From Promethearchaeota archaeon (lineage in GTDB: Archaea; Asgardarchaeota; Lokiarchaeia; Sigyniarchaeales; SOKP01), in NCBI GenBank assembly GCA_030603385.1, contig JAUVXW010000003.1, positions 124,001-188,000 on the forward strand: a stretch of 64,000 nucleotides of DNA, read 5' to 3'. The position numbers and the translations under genes are program-made. Below, piece by piece: positions 44,917 to 53,488 of this stretch. Every line of letters starts with the position of its first letter. Position 1 is the stretch's first letter. Under the pieces are notes generated by a model, which worked only from the letters and a program-made list of their open reading frames with translations, did no database searches and was not told the origin of the DNA.

Positions 44917-46596
44917 TTATAATCCCTCTTCTTTAATTTTTTTTTGTTGTTCAAATACTGGTGGAACAAGATCTTTATATGCTGGGTCGTAAAGATGGCA
45001 TGCCACAAAATATCCTGGTTCGACTTCTAATTGCTTGGGATTGATTGTGGGACAAGGTTCAAAACAGTATTCACACCTGGGATGAAATCGACAACCACCC
45101 GGTGGATATATCAAGTTGGGGACCATACCAGGAATGGTTAATAGGTTTTCTACCTTTTTTTCTACACGAGGGATTGCTTTGATTAAACCTTGTGTGTATG
45201 GATGATAAGGTTTTTTAAATAATTGAAAAATTGTTCCATATTCTACGATATAACCACTATACATCACTGCCACTCGGTCGCAAATTTCGGAAATTAGCCC
45301 AAGATCGTGAGTTATCATTAAAATCGAAGTTTTAAAACCCTTTTGGAGGCGTTTTATTAATTGTAGAATCTGAGCTTGAATCGTGACATCTAAAGCTGTG
45401 GTAGGTTCATCCGCAATAAGCAGTTTTGGACTACATGATAATGCTATCGCAATCATGACTCGTTGACGCATACCACCGCTGAGTTCGTGTGGGTAACGAT
45501 CTAAAATCGCGTCTGGATCAGCAATTCCTACATCTTTGATGACTTTAGCAGCCCATTTTCTTGCAATTGCGAAGATATTAATATATTTTTCAATCTCTTT
45601 TAATTCTTCTTTTAATACTTTCTCTTCACTTAAAAGACTCAATAGTTCATCTTCTTCTAGTTCAATTTTTTCAAGATTCTTTGAACTATCTTTTATATTT
45701 GGGTCTTCTGACTTAATTGTAATTGTAGTAATTTTCTCCTTAATCAGATCCATTAATCCCTTTTTTGAAGCAAGATCTGTTTTAATTACATCGTTTTTTA
45801 GGGCAGATTTGCCTGCTTCAGCATATAACTCATCCATCTTATGATTTAGATAGACCTCTATAATCTGATCACCAACTTTCATTACAGGATTTAGTGAATT
45901 TAATGGATCTTGAAAAATCATTGTAATTTGATCTCCTCGGTATGTTCGCATTTCTTCCCCAGATAATTTTAATAGATCAACTCCTTGGAATAGGACTTTG
46001 CCCCCTACTATTTCACCAGGAGATCTGATTAATTGAAGAATAGATAATGCTGTAACAGATTTACCGCACCCTGTCTCACCAACTAATCCAAGAACTTCAT
46101 CTTCATAAATCTGAAAGGTTACTCCTTCCACAGCTCTAACAATTCCCTCTTCTGTGTAAAAATACGTGACTAAACCTTGCACATCTAAAAGCACTTTTTC
46201 TTTTTTTAAACTTTCTTCAATCCGTTTTCGCTCCTCGTCTTTTTCCTTTAATCGATCTTCTAAGCCAATAAGACTTTTTTTGGTTTCATCTCGAACAAAT
46301 TTCTTTGTAAAAATCCAATTTATAACAAAGAATAGGATAACTAAGATAATATGCCAAATTAATGGAATAAAAAATCCTAAACCCATCCCCAGAATGAAGA
46401 ATTGAAGCGTCCAAATACCATAAGAAATAGCAGCAGCTATTAAACTGCTCTTTAATAATATATCTTCGGAAACTCTTTTGGTGAATGATATTATTGAGTT
46501 AATTAGACGGGATAAAAAAAATGAAATTACGATTAGTAATCCTGGAAATACAAGGCTATTTACTAGATATGAGACCGTCACAACAACGAACATCAT
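44917..46596 (-). CDS. Opp/Dpp-type ABC ATPase with N-terminal membrane region and helical insert (OppD position)
   Basis: 559 residues, against ~330 for usual OppD. Hydrophobic segments at ~5-28, 48-70 and 72-96 precede a charged coiled linker (~100-133). ATPase motifs: Walker A GETGCGKS at 173-180, Q-loop IFQDPLNSLNP, signature LSGGM at 382-386, Walker B LLIADEPTTALD, switch His (MITHDLG). A charged helical insert of about 85 residues (~264-350) lies between the Q-loop and the signature, where other OppD proteins have a short link. The Cys-rich C-terminus (GCRFHPRCEYC) is of the type that can bind Fe-S in some DppD proteins. Only 2 bases separate it from the next ATPase gene. Confidence 0.9.
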   Translation of the reverse strand: MMFVVVTVSYLVNSLVFPGLLIVISFFLSRLINSIISFTKRVSEDILLKSSLIAAAISYGIWTLQFFILGMGLGFFIPLIWHIILVILFFVINWIFTKKFVRDETKKSLIGLEDRLKEKDEERKRIEESLKKEKVLLDVQGLVTYFYTEEGIVRAVEGVTFQIYEDEVLGLVGETGCGKSVTALSILQLIRSPGEIVGGKVLFQGVDLLKLSGEEMRTYRGDQITMIFQDPLNSLNPVMKVGDQIIEVYLNHKMDELYAEAGKSALKNDVIKTDLASKKGLMDLIKEKITTITIKSEDPNIKDSSKNLEKIELEEDELLSLLSEEKVLKEELKEIEKYINIFAIARKWAAKVIKDVGIADPDAILDRYPHELSGGMRQRVMIAIALSCSPKLLIADEPTTALDVTIQAQILQLIKRLQKGFKTSILMITHDLGLISEICDRVAVMYSGYIVEYGTIFQLFKKPYHPYTQGLIKAIPRVEKKVENLLTIPGMVPNLIYPPGGCRFHPRCEYCFEPCPTINPKQLEVEPGYFVACHLYDPAYKDLVPPVFEQQKKIKEEGL

Positions 46597-46601
46597 TTAT
46601 A

Positions 46602-47606
46602 TCATCCCTTCAACAATTTTTTCAATTTTGGATCTAGGGAATCCCGCAAACCATCACCTATAAGTTGAAAACCAAGAGCTGTGATTACAATCCACATACC
46701 TGGCCAAAACATTGCATATGGATCTCGGTACATATGGCCCGATGCTTGATTGATATCCCAGCCCCATGTTGGTATATCCGAAACTGCAAATCCTAGAAAC
46801 GCTAATCCTCCAACAGTCAACGTAGCGACCGCGATATGGAAAGAAACCCTCACAATAAGAGGTGAAGCGGCATTTGGGAGGATATGTTTAAACATAATTT
46901 TAAATCTCGAAGCTCCTGAGGTTTTAGCAGCATCAACATACAATTTTGACTTTTCCTGTAATGTTGAAGCGCGAGAGATACGGGCATATGAAGGTATAGC
47001 GGCAAGTCCGATCCCTATCATTATAACATTCATTTGATTTCCCCACATTGCAATAAAAATAAATGCAAGAATTAAAGATGGAAAAACCGAAAAAATATCC
47101 ACTACTCGCATTAATATATTATCAACCCACCCGCCAGCATAAGCCGAAATTATACCAACTATAGTTCCTAAAACGAACGAGATTACTACAGCCAAAAAGG
47201 CAACTTGTAATGAATACCTAGTCCCCCATATATTCCTAGCAAGGATATCCCATCCTGATTCGCCAATTCCGAGAGGATGATTGGGTGAAGGTGGAGTATA
47301 GGGAATTTCATCAGTATTAACCCATACAGCAATATCATCGAAAGTGTATTTAGAAGCCCAATCGGGAAATATAGCACACCAAAGTATAAATAAAATACAT
47401 GCCATTCCTAATATGGTTAATGGTGAAAGAAATCTTCTGAAAAACGTTCGTTTGGATTGAATTTTACCAAGTTCATATTCTACCTTGTTTATCTCACGAG
47501 CACGAAAACATGGAAGTAAAAAGAACTTTAAATACCGGATCAATTTTTTTTTCTTTGTTTCACCTTCCAATTTTATGACATTTTCAAATGTTTTTAATTT
47601 TTTCAT
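46602..47606 (-). CDS. Opp/Dpp-type ABC permease (OppC position)
   Basis: 334 residues. A ~60-residue basic N-terminus (KKKKLIRYLKFF) precedes the first membrane helix (FLSPLTILGMACILFILWCA), followed by HPLGIGESGWDILARNIWG and the permease EAA loop (DAAKTSGASRFKIMFKHILPN). These are hallmarks of the OppC/DppC subunit. It forms the channel with the OppB-type gene upstream. AGTGA lies before the ATG. Confidence 0.92.
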   Translation of the reverse strand: MKKLKTFENVIKLEGETKKKKLIRYLKFFLLPCFRAREINKVEYELGKIQSKRTFFRRFLSPLTILGMACILFILWCAIFPDWASKYTFDDIAVWVNTDEIPYTPPSPNHPLGIGESGWDILARNIWGTRYSLQVAFLAVVISFVLGTIVGIISAYAGGWVDNILMRVVDIFSVFPSLILAFIFIAMWGNQMNVIMIGIGLAAIPSYARISRASTLQEKSKLYVDAAKTSGASRFKIMFKHILPNAASPLIVRVSFHIAVATLTVGGLAFLGFAVSDIPTWGWDINQASGHMYRDPYAMFWPGMWIVITALGFQLIGDGLRDSLDPKLKKLLKG

Positions 47607-47624
47607 ATTTTTTTCACTCTCCTC

Positions 47625-48833
47625 CTACTTATAGACGATTCGCGGATCGAGCACTGCGTATAGTACATCAACTACTATATTTATAATTATAACAATAAGG
47701 CAGAAAATTACAACACAACCCCGTATCATAAAGTAATCTACTTCTTGAAATGCGTTAACCATAGCCTTACCTATTCCATTAAAGTCAAATATATATTCAA
47801 TATAGGCGGCTCCAGCCACAAAGAACCCAACATTAAATCCAACGAAAGTTGAATACGGAATTAAAGCATTCCGGTATGCATGTTTGTTTATGACATCTTT
47901 TTCCGGACTCCCTTTTGCTCTAGCTGTTCGAATATAATCCTCTTCGATCACATCTAACATGCACGATCTACTAAAACGGAGTGTATGCCCAAAAACTGTC
48001 ATAAAAAATACTATTGAAGGTAGTATCAGATGCAAGAGGGTATCTATAAATAAATCCAACTGATTACTTAAAAGCGTATCAATTAACCGAAACCCAGTAA
48101 CAGTTGGGACGTTCCTATGAATATATCTAGTAGAATACAGTCCCACAACCGGAATATCGATTAGAGCTAATATTAGTATGAACATGCTAAAAAATAACAA
48201 AATATACAAACCAGAAAATAAAGGTTTCCTATATCTCCAATTCTCATTTATAAATTTCTTACTAAGTATAAATACGATTAATACGGAAATAAAAGAAACT
48301 AATAAAAACCCAATCAAATTGGGAATTACCGCTCTAAATAGATACTGCATTACGAGGGCAACCCAAAAAGCTGGTAGGGAAACCATCATAATTGCAGTTC
48401 CCCGGACTGCATGATCCCCTTTTTCACCTCTATGAGTTGCGGTATATTTTCCTAATTTTGCAGCCGTTACATTAACTATAATTATTGGAATAATTGCAAG
48501 TTCTAACGTATGAGGGAAATAAACCTTTATCAAATCAAACACATCAGTTCCTTGATGTTGCAGACTAATCGAAAGTCCCCATTCACCCCTAAAAATTCCT
48601 AGTAAAAAATCCCATAATTGCGCGAACCAGGGCTTATCAAACCCATATTGACGCATATAATCTAGTCTAATTATTTCTCTTTGGGATGGGTCTTCTGCAG
48701 TTACTCGAGCCATAAGTGCTTGTATCGGATCACCCGGAATAAATCCAATAAAAATCCAAAGCAAAGCTATTACTACAATAAACATTACAACAGCAATAAG
48801 AAGCCTTTTAATAATATAGGAAACCAAGCTCAT
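47625..48833 (-). CDS. Opp/Dpp-type ABC permease (OppB position) with extra membrane segments
   Basis: 402 residues, ~60-80 longer than usual OppB. The start IKRLLIAVVMFIVVIALLWI, the FIPGDPIQALM segment and the EAA loop (RTARAKGSPEKDVINKHAYR) are typical. Between ~170 and 245 an added hydrophobic stretch (LIGFLLVSFISVLIVFIL; GLYILLFFSMFILILALI) suggests two extra helices. It is cotranscribed with the other transporter genes; 4 bases separate it from the membrane protein upstream. GTGA lies four bases before the ATG. Confidence 0.9.
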   Translation of the reverse strand: MSLVSYIIKRLLIAVVMFIVVIALLWIFIGFIPGDPIQALMARVTAEDPSQREIIRLDYMRQYGFDKPWFAQLWDFLLGIFRGEWGLSISLQHQGTDVFDLIKVYFPHTLELAIIPIIIVNVTAAKLGKYTATHRGEKGDHAVRGTAIMMVSLPAFWVALVMQYLFRAVIPNLIGFLLVSFISVLIVFILSKKFINENWRYRKPLFSGLYILLFFSMFILILALIDIPVVGLYSTRYIHRNVPTVTGFRLIDTLLSNQLDLFIDTLLHLILPSIVFFMTVFGHTLRFSRSCMLDVIEEDYIRTARAKGSPEKDVINKHAYRNALIPYSTFVGFNVGFFVAGAAYIEYIFDFNGIGKAMVNAFQEVDYFMIRGCVVIFCLIVIIINIVVDVLYAVLDPRIVYK

Positions 48834-48837
48834 CTTA

Positions 48838-49452
48838 TCACACCCTTAATTTTTCCACTTCTTTTTTCTCCTCATTTTCTAACGTTTTCCCTAAAAAAGA
48901 TTCCTCCTTTTTAATATAAATCCTGACCAGTTCTTTTACTTGCCATCCAGTAAACGCTCCGGCTAAATTGATTGCAAATAATATCAAAATATTCACCCAT
49001 CCCTGCCAACTACCAAAAAGCAATATAAAAGGTGATATTGCATTCCAACTAGCATCAGCACTAGGTCTCCAATTATTAATATAAAAATACCAAAAAAATG
49101 AACATGAAATAATAAAGGGTACAAACCATATAGCATGTTTGAAACCGTATAAGTAGATGTCTTCTTTGTAAGTCAGTATGAAACAAGTAAAAAATAGTAT
49201 CAAAACCGGAATTATACCAAAATTTATCCAGTTCTCGGAGTTTGGTATTTGCAGGATCCCCGAAAAAAACCATTCATCTACCTTAGGAAAAGCCAAATAT
49301 AACCAGATTAACTCTTCATGGATCTCGCGCTTGAATGCTTCAGCAATTACTCCAAAAAATGCAAAAAAAATAATGAGAAGTGCTAAAAATAATTTCCCTT
49401 GCCTTCCGGAATCGAAAAAGAAATGATCCTCCTGTTTGGTATCAATTCTCAC
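48838..49452 (-). CDS. Membrane protein, first gene of the peptide-transporter operon
   Basis: 204 residues from a GTG start. Hydrophobic segments at about 19-37, 77-95, 105-123 and 140-168, with a charged C-terminal tail (KKEESFLGKTLENEEKKEVE). I recognise no family. Its tight linkage (4 bases) to the permease gene, and the extra membrane parts of both ATPases, suggest it is an accessory component of this transporter. That is inference. Confidence 0.65.
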   Translation of the reverse strand: MRIDTKQEDHFFFDSGRQGKLFLALLIIFFAFFGVIAEAFKREIHEELIWLYLAFPKVDEWFFSGILQIPNSENWINFGIIPVLILFFTCFILTYKEDIYLYGFKHAIWFVPFIISCSFFWYFYINNWRPSADASWNAISPFILLFGSWQGWVNILILFAINLAGAFTGWQVKELVRIYIKKEESFLGKTLENEEKKEVEKLRV

Positions 49453-49730
49453 AGTGATTTACTCTTTAAGATTCTTTAAAAACTGATTAAAATAGATAAT
49501 ATATACTAAGTATACTTTTTTTTTTAGTTTTATAATTTATTTTTACTTTTAGGTTTTATAATTTATAAATATTTTCAATATTGAACTGAACGATTTGATT
49601 TGCTTAATAATTGAATTCATTCATTAGATGATTTTTACTTGATTATTTTTTTCTATGAAACAAGAAGCTAAGGTTTCGCGGCATTTAATATTATGTGAAT
49701 AATTAAAAAAAAAAATTGTTATTAATATTT

Positions 49731-52142
49731 TTAGAACTTGCGTTTTAATGTTCTTCGTGTTTTTGTAATAATCGCTAGACTTACCATAGCAACAAGGCTA
49801 ATACTTACCATAATTCCTGTTGAGTATCCCGGAATTATCGCTTCTGTTGGTGCTTCTCCAACCATTGTAAAGTCAGCCCAAGGGTTCTGCCAATTTCCAC
49901 TAAAAACTCTGTTGTTACCAAATTCCCACAGTGAACTAATTCCAGAATATCCATTTGCGCTACAAACCCATATAGAGATGGCATCTTGGTATATTTGATC
50001 CAGAATAGAGTTATAATCGAGCATTAGTTGCGTTTTATTCTGCTGGAAATACAAAGAAAAAACCAAAGGTCGCATTTTATCAACTGTTGGTACATAACCT
50101 GGATAACCCTGTGATATTCCGAAGTCTGAGGTAATATTTACCTTAGTTGTCAAATATGTCCAGACATTCCAGGCTAGAGTGTGGTCAGTTGGATCCGTCA
50201 TATCAAATGCTGGTGTATCATCCATACTCCATTCAAGCCATTTAAATAAAGTAGGTTCTGGGTAGGTCATAGAATGAAAGCCAACATCTCTAAACCAACG
50301 ATTAGAATGTACTTCAAAGTTGTCATACTGCGCTTGAGTCATTGGTGAATTTGCATCTCGGATGACATTAATACCAATTTTTGACATATATGTTTTGAAA
50401 TTTTGGAATAAATGTGGCATCCAAGCCTGGTCCATACAAGTGATATTAGCGATCGGATTAGTAGCAGACATGATAACCCATGTTTCATCAGTATAGAGAT
50501 CGGTGGTTATATTTAATCCGCGATCTGTAGCTCGATTCAGAGGATCATCTGTAAGCAGGTAATACCGGGCTTCTGTCAAGTTATAGAAAAATCCAGGTTC
50601 TGTTTGACGAGGGAATGTTGGATAAAGATCATCAGTTAAATAATCGGTATATAATGCTTCTGCAAATGGACCTTGTTCTCGTACAGCTTCCCATCCTAAA
50701 ACATCTGGTAAAATAAAATGGTCGTAGTTAAATGCAAAGCTCATCGCATAACGAAGTGTGTAATCTACTTCGTTCGGATTAAAATAAAAGTGGGCATAAT
50801 TTTGCGTCGCCGAAGGTCCAAGAAGAGTGAGTAAAGGATCCGCCTCGATCTGAGCCCTCCAATCCAACCATCTTTCTGTGCAATCGAAGCCATCAAGTTC
50901 ATGGGCGAGGGCAGCCGTATACAATGCTGTATCAGTATCATAATATTTTAATATAAAAATATCCATTTCGGGGTCAACAGCATGCTCCCGATTTGTAACT
51001 TCCCAGTTTCCTCCCCAATAATCTTCATTTTTGTTAAGAACTAAATATTTCTCGGCTTCATTGTACTCATCAAAAGTAAAGGGTCCTGTCCCAATACATG
51101 TACTAGGAACATCTGCTTTGAGTATTAAGCCGTCATATTTAGTAGGATACCAATACGATGAATTCGCATATCCTGGACCACCGAGGTCCCAGAATTTCGT
51201 TGATGGGTTCCATGTTCCCGTTGGAAACATCATGCCCATTACGTACAGTCTTGAAGTTTTCATATGCTCCCATGAGGGTACATACAAATTAACGGTTAAT
51301 TTATATGGCTCGTCTGGGTAGAGTGTGACACTGTCAAAGGCATTCGTATTCCTGTTATTACCTGGTGCATTACCACTAACATTATCGGGAACATAATATG
51401 CTCGTCCAATACCAAGTTCACTCCAATCCCAATATCCCCATTCTTCATCATTCCAGACAGATCTACCAGCCCACTGATCTATATCAGCAGGCCAAGATAG
51501 AAAGGAGGCTGACCAATTAACTGACCCAGGTCCGTAATCCCCAGGTCCATACATTGCTGTTGTATTAGTCCCATCCCAATGTTCGGCTGGGTATCTGGAG
51601 TCGTCTTTATTCCACCATAGTTCAGGATACAGGGCTGAATCGTTGTATTCTGCATTATTAGGATCTGCTAAGAGAGCCTCAATTTCATACCACCAGCTCT
51701 GAATAACAGCTTGGAACGGATCCCCGTTCCACTCTCCATACCAGGATGTACCTACAGCTTTTTGCCTATCCCAGTTCCATTTAACGACGCTAGCATTTAA
51801 TTCTTGCCCGTTCCAGAATTTCACACCTTGATGTAGAGTCAGGTTAATATGCAACCCACTCGCATCGGCTGATTCTGATTCTACAAGCCATGGAGTTGAA
51901 TAAGGTACGGAGGCTAAAGGATCATTGTTTTCATAACGATAGAGCCCTTCATAACAAAGCTGAGTGAGCGTGTACTGATTATCGCCATTTGAAAGTAAGG
52001 GATCTAATTCAAGAATTTCGGACCTTGTTCCGTAAACGAAGATTACTGGTTCTTGAGCATGTGCGGTAGGTATTAGAAAGAAAGAATAGAATGGTGTTAT
52101 CAAAAATAAAGCAATTATTATTATAGTTGTTTTTCTTTTCAT
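49731..52142 (-). CDS. Membrane-anchored extracellular solute-binding protein (SBP_bac_5, peptide type)
   Basis: 803 residues from the ATG at 52142; 15 residues further upstream can be read but precede the signal peptide. N-terminal signal: basic start, hydrophobic core (TIIIIALFLI), probable cleavage after AHA (residue 29). The family opening motif FVYGTRSEILELDPL and blocks such as LHQGVKFWNGQELNASVVKWNWD are those of peptide/oligopeptide-binding proteins. The last ~30 residues form a membrane anchor (STGIMVSISLVAMVSLAII, then basic), as usual for cell-surface archaeal binding proteins. It feeds the transporter encoded downstream. It is longer than typical (500-600) because of aromatic/Trp-rich inserts at ~110-190. 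Confidence 0.93.
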   Translation of the reverse strand: MKRKTTIIIIALFLITPFYSFFLIPTAHAQEPVIFVYGTRSEILELDPLLSNGDNQYTLTQLCYEGLYRYENNDPLASVPYSTPWLVESESADASGLHINLTLHQGVKFWNGQELNASVVKWNWDRQKAVGTSWYGEWNGDPFQAVIQSWWYEIEALLADPNNAEYNDSALYPELWWNKDDSRYPAEHWDGTNTTAMYGPGDYGPGSVNWSASFLSWPADIDQWAGRSVWNDEEWGYWDWSELGIGRAYYVPDNVSGNAPGNNRNTNAFDSVTLYPDEPYKLTVNLYVPSWEHMKTSRLYVMGMMFPTGTWNPSTKFWDLGGPGYANSSYWYPTKYDGLILKADVPSTCIGTGPFTFDEYNEAEKYLVLNKNEDYWGGNWEVTNREHAVDPEMDIFILKYYDTDTALYTAALAHELDGFDCTERWLDWRAQIEADPLLTLLGPSATQNYAHFYFNPNEVDYTLRYAMSFAFNYDHFILPDVLGWEAVREQGPFAEALYTDYLTDDLYPTFPRQTEPGFFYNLTEARYYLLTDDPLNRATDRGLNITTDLYTDETWVIMSATNPIANITCMDQAWMPHLFQNFKTYMSKIGINVIRDANSPMTQAQYDNFEVHSNRWFRDVGFHSMTYPEPTLFKWLEWSMDDTPAFDMTDPTDHTLAWNVWTYLTTKVNITSDFGISQGYPGYVPTVDKMRPLVFSLYFQQNKTQLMLDYNSILDQIYQDAISIWVCSANGYSGISSLWEFGNNRVFSGNWQNPWADFTMVGEAPTEAIIPGYSTGIMVSISLVAMVSLAIITKTRRTLKRKF

Positions 52143-52182
52143 AGTATTCTCATTTTTTTTTTGTAAGATTTCTAAAAAAAAT

Positions 52183-52200
52183 AACACTTTTTTTAGTGTT
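52183..52200. promoter_or_regulatory. Inverted repeat AACACT-N6-AGTGTT upstream of the solute-binding protein
   Basis: A perfect 6-base inverted repeat with a 6-base spacer, 40 bases upstream of the ATG at 52142, on the downstream side of a TATA-like element. The same repeat at the same distance from a TATA-like element is upstream of the truncated paralogue (52650-52667). Position near the transcription start suggests a repressor operator. Confidence 0.6.
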
Positions 52201-52220
52201 AAGGGTAATTTATGTTCATG

Positions 52221-52235
52221 ATATATATAAATCTT
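52221..52235 (-). promoter_or_regulatory. TATA-like promoter element of the solute-binding protein gene
   Basis: On the - strand the sequence reads AAGATTTATATATAT, 79-93 bases upstream of the ATG. It begins 38 bases from the start of the inverted repeat at 52183, matching exactly the spacing of the paralogous promoter at 52688-52702. Predicted from sequence only. Confidence 0.5.
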
Positions 52236-52309
52236 ATTAGAAAAGATAATAAAAAAAAGAAAAAAATGACAATATGGATCTTTAAAACCCTATAACTTTC
52301 AAATCTCAG

Positions 52310-52402
52310 TCACATTTTTATTAGAGATAGATCGTGTTCATCTGGTTCTTCTTGTTTTTTTTTAATATATCCATAAACAAATCCAATTATTCCTCCAGTT
52401 TT
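52310..52402 (-). pseudogene. C-terminal remnant of a membrane protein like that at 52804
   Basis: A 30-codon open stretch after an in-frame TAG reads KTGGIIGFVYGYIKKKQEEP, then DEHDLSLIKM and a stop. This resembles the end of the intact membrane protein at 52804-53295 (GLIIGYLYVYYKKRQKEREE). No start codon or upstream part is present. It directly follows the truncated solute-binding protein, as if a deletion joined the two gene remnants. Confidence 0.4.
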
Positions 52403-52407
52403 CTATT

Positions 52408-52617
52408 TTATAGAAGGCATTCATAGCTCCACCTACGTAGTTGACTTGAAATTCCACCCTCACCAATTATTGGATCAAAATTAACGTAATTATCGAGGGT
52501 ACCAATTATAAATGTTGCGTCATCATCTTGACCATGTACAGTAGTAATAGGAATAAAACAGAAGAAAGGCATTGCTAAAAATAATGAGATAAACAATAGT
52601 GTTCTTGTTCTTTTCAT
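52408..52617 (-). pseudogene. Truncated solute-binding protein (signal peptide and first ~40 residues)
   Basis: 69 residues: signal peptide (MKRTRTLLFISLFLAMPFF) and FIIGTLDNYVNFDPIIGEGG, parallel to the start of the full-length protein at 49731 (MKRKTTIIII; FVYGTRSEILELDPLLSNGD). The frame then stops at WSYECLL. A complete protein would be ~500-800 residues, so this is a remnant of a second binding-protein gene that still has its promoter and inverted repeat. Confidence 0.8.
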
Positions 52618-52649
52618 ATTTTTATCATTTTTTTTTTTAAATTAGATAA

Positions 52650-52667
52650 AACACTAAATTTCGTGTT
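52650..52667. promoter_or_regulatory. Inverted repeat AACACT-N6-CGTGTT upstream of the truncated solute-binding protein
   Basis: Matches the 52183-52200 element in sequence (one mismatched arm base) and in distance to a TATA-like element (38 bases). It lies 32 bases upstream of the remnant's ATG. Conservation across the two promoters while the coding part has decayed supports a real operator. Confidence 0.55.
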
Positions 52668-52687
52668 ATTGATATTTTATGTAGATG

Positions 52688-52702
52688 TTATATTTAAGTC
52701 TT
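52688..52702 (-). promoter_or_regulatory. TATA-like promoter element of the truncated solute-binding protein gene
   Basis: On the - strand the sequence reads AAGACTTAAATATAA, aligned position by position with the element at 52221-52235. Predicted from the shared spacing, not tested. Confidence 0.45.
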
Positions 52703-52803
52703 TTGCGCAGTTTTTTATTTATAAACAAATATTCTGATGAAAAATTTGATAAAAGTTAATGAATAAGGAAAAAAAATTAGTGATAATTGTACAGAATTAT
52801 ACA

Positions 52804-53295
52804 TTACCCAAAAAAGGAGGGAGATTCTTCACGTTCTTTCTGTCTTTTCTTATAATACACATATAAATAGCCAATTATAAGACCGACAATTACTGCAAAG
52901 GGAGTAAAGTACAATATATATATTCCTAACACGTTGATATCAAAAGTATTAATAGAAATATATAGAACCCATTCAAATATGCTTATAAAAAGTGAGGATA
53001 TTGTCGTCCCACTTACTCCTACAATTATCCCTGTCTTAGTGAATGGCTGATCTGGTTTAAGAATTTTAAAAGTAAGAACAAGACCAAAAAGACTTCCTAT
53101 AGAATAATAAATATCACCATACCATATAACAAATAATCCAGGATATATGATAAATCCGGTAAAAGAAATAAGAATAGAAACCAATATTCCCGACACCATA
53201 TTGTATTGTTCATATATCAGTAAACTTACAACAGATAAAATGACAATAAAAGGTAATATTCCTATAATTAAAATTAATAAGATTGAAATTGCCAT
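52804..53295 (-). CDS. Membrane protein, unknown function
   Basis: 163 residues with five hydrophobic segments (about 4-28, 34-58, 64-82, 90-112, 123-150) and a basic-acidic cytoplasmic tail (YYKKRQKEREE). No motif that I recognise. Related to the short remnant at 52310-52402. It is the outermost gene of the - strand region around the peptide transporter, divergent from the NPD gene at 53489. Confidence 0.6.
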   Translation of the reverse strand: MAISILLILIIGILPFIVILSVVSLLIYEQYNMVSGILVSILISFTGFIIYPGLFVIWYGDIYYSIGSLFGLVLTFKILKPDQPFTKTGIIVGVSGTTISSLFISIFEWVLYISINTFDINVLGIYILYFTPFAVIVGLIIGYLYVYYKKRQKEREESPSFFG

Positions 53296-53419
53296 AATAA
53301 ATCTCCTTTTCTCAATTTTTATATTTATTTATAACTATTTGACTCATTTAATACTGATCTTTAAATTATTATTCAAATTTTTTATACAAGTTAATATTTA
53401 CTGAATAATCCAATTTTTA

Positions 53420-53458
53420 TTCAAAGTTAATAACTGAAGGAATCTAGAATTACTTTAA
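53420..53458 (+). promoter_or_regulatory. 39-base upstream element, copy 1
   Basis: AAGTTAATAACTGAAGGAAT continues into CTAGAATTACTTTAA and ends 30 bases before the ATG of the NPD flavoenzyme gene at 53489. 36 of 39 positions are identical to 54611-54649, which precedes the molybdopterin oxidoreductase operon. The CTTTAA at its end sits where an archaeal TATA box would be for a short-leader transcript. Confidence 0.6.
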
Positions 53459-53488
53459 AAAAAATATAATTTATTAAATTGATTATAT

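Noticed and set aside
49501-49515. Inverted repeat TATAC-TAA-GTATA upstream of the transporter operon.
   Set aside because: Only five bases per arm in very AT-rich sequence and not repeated at other promoters; too weak to call an operator.
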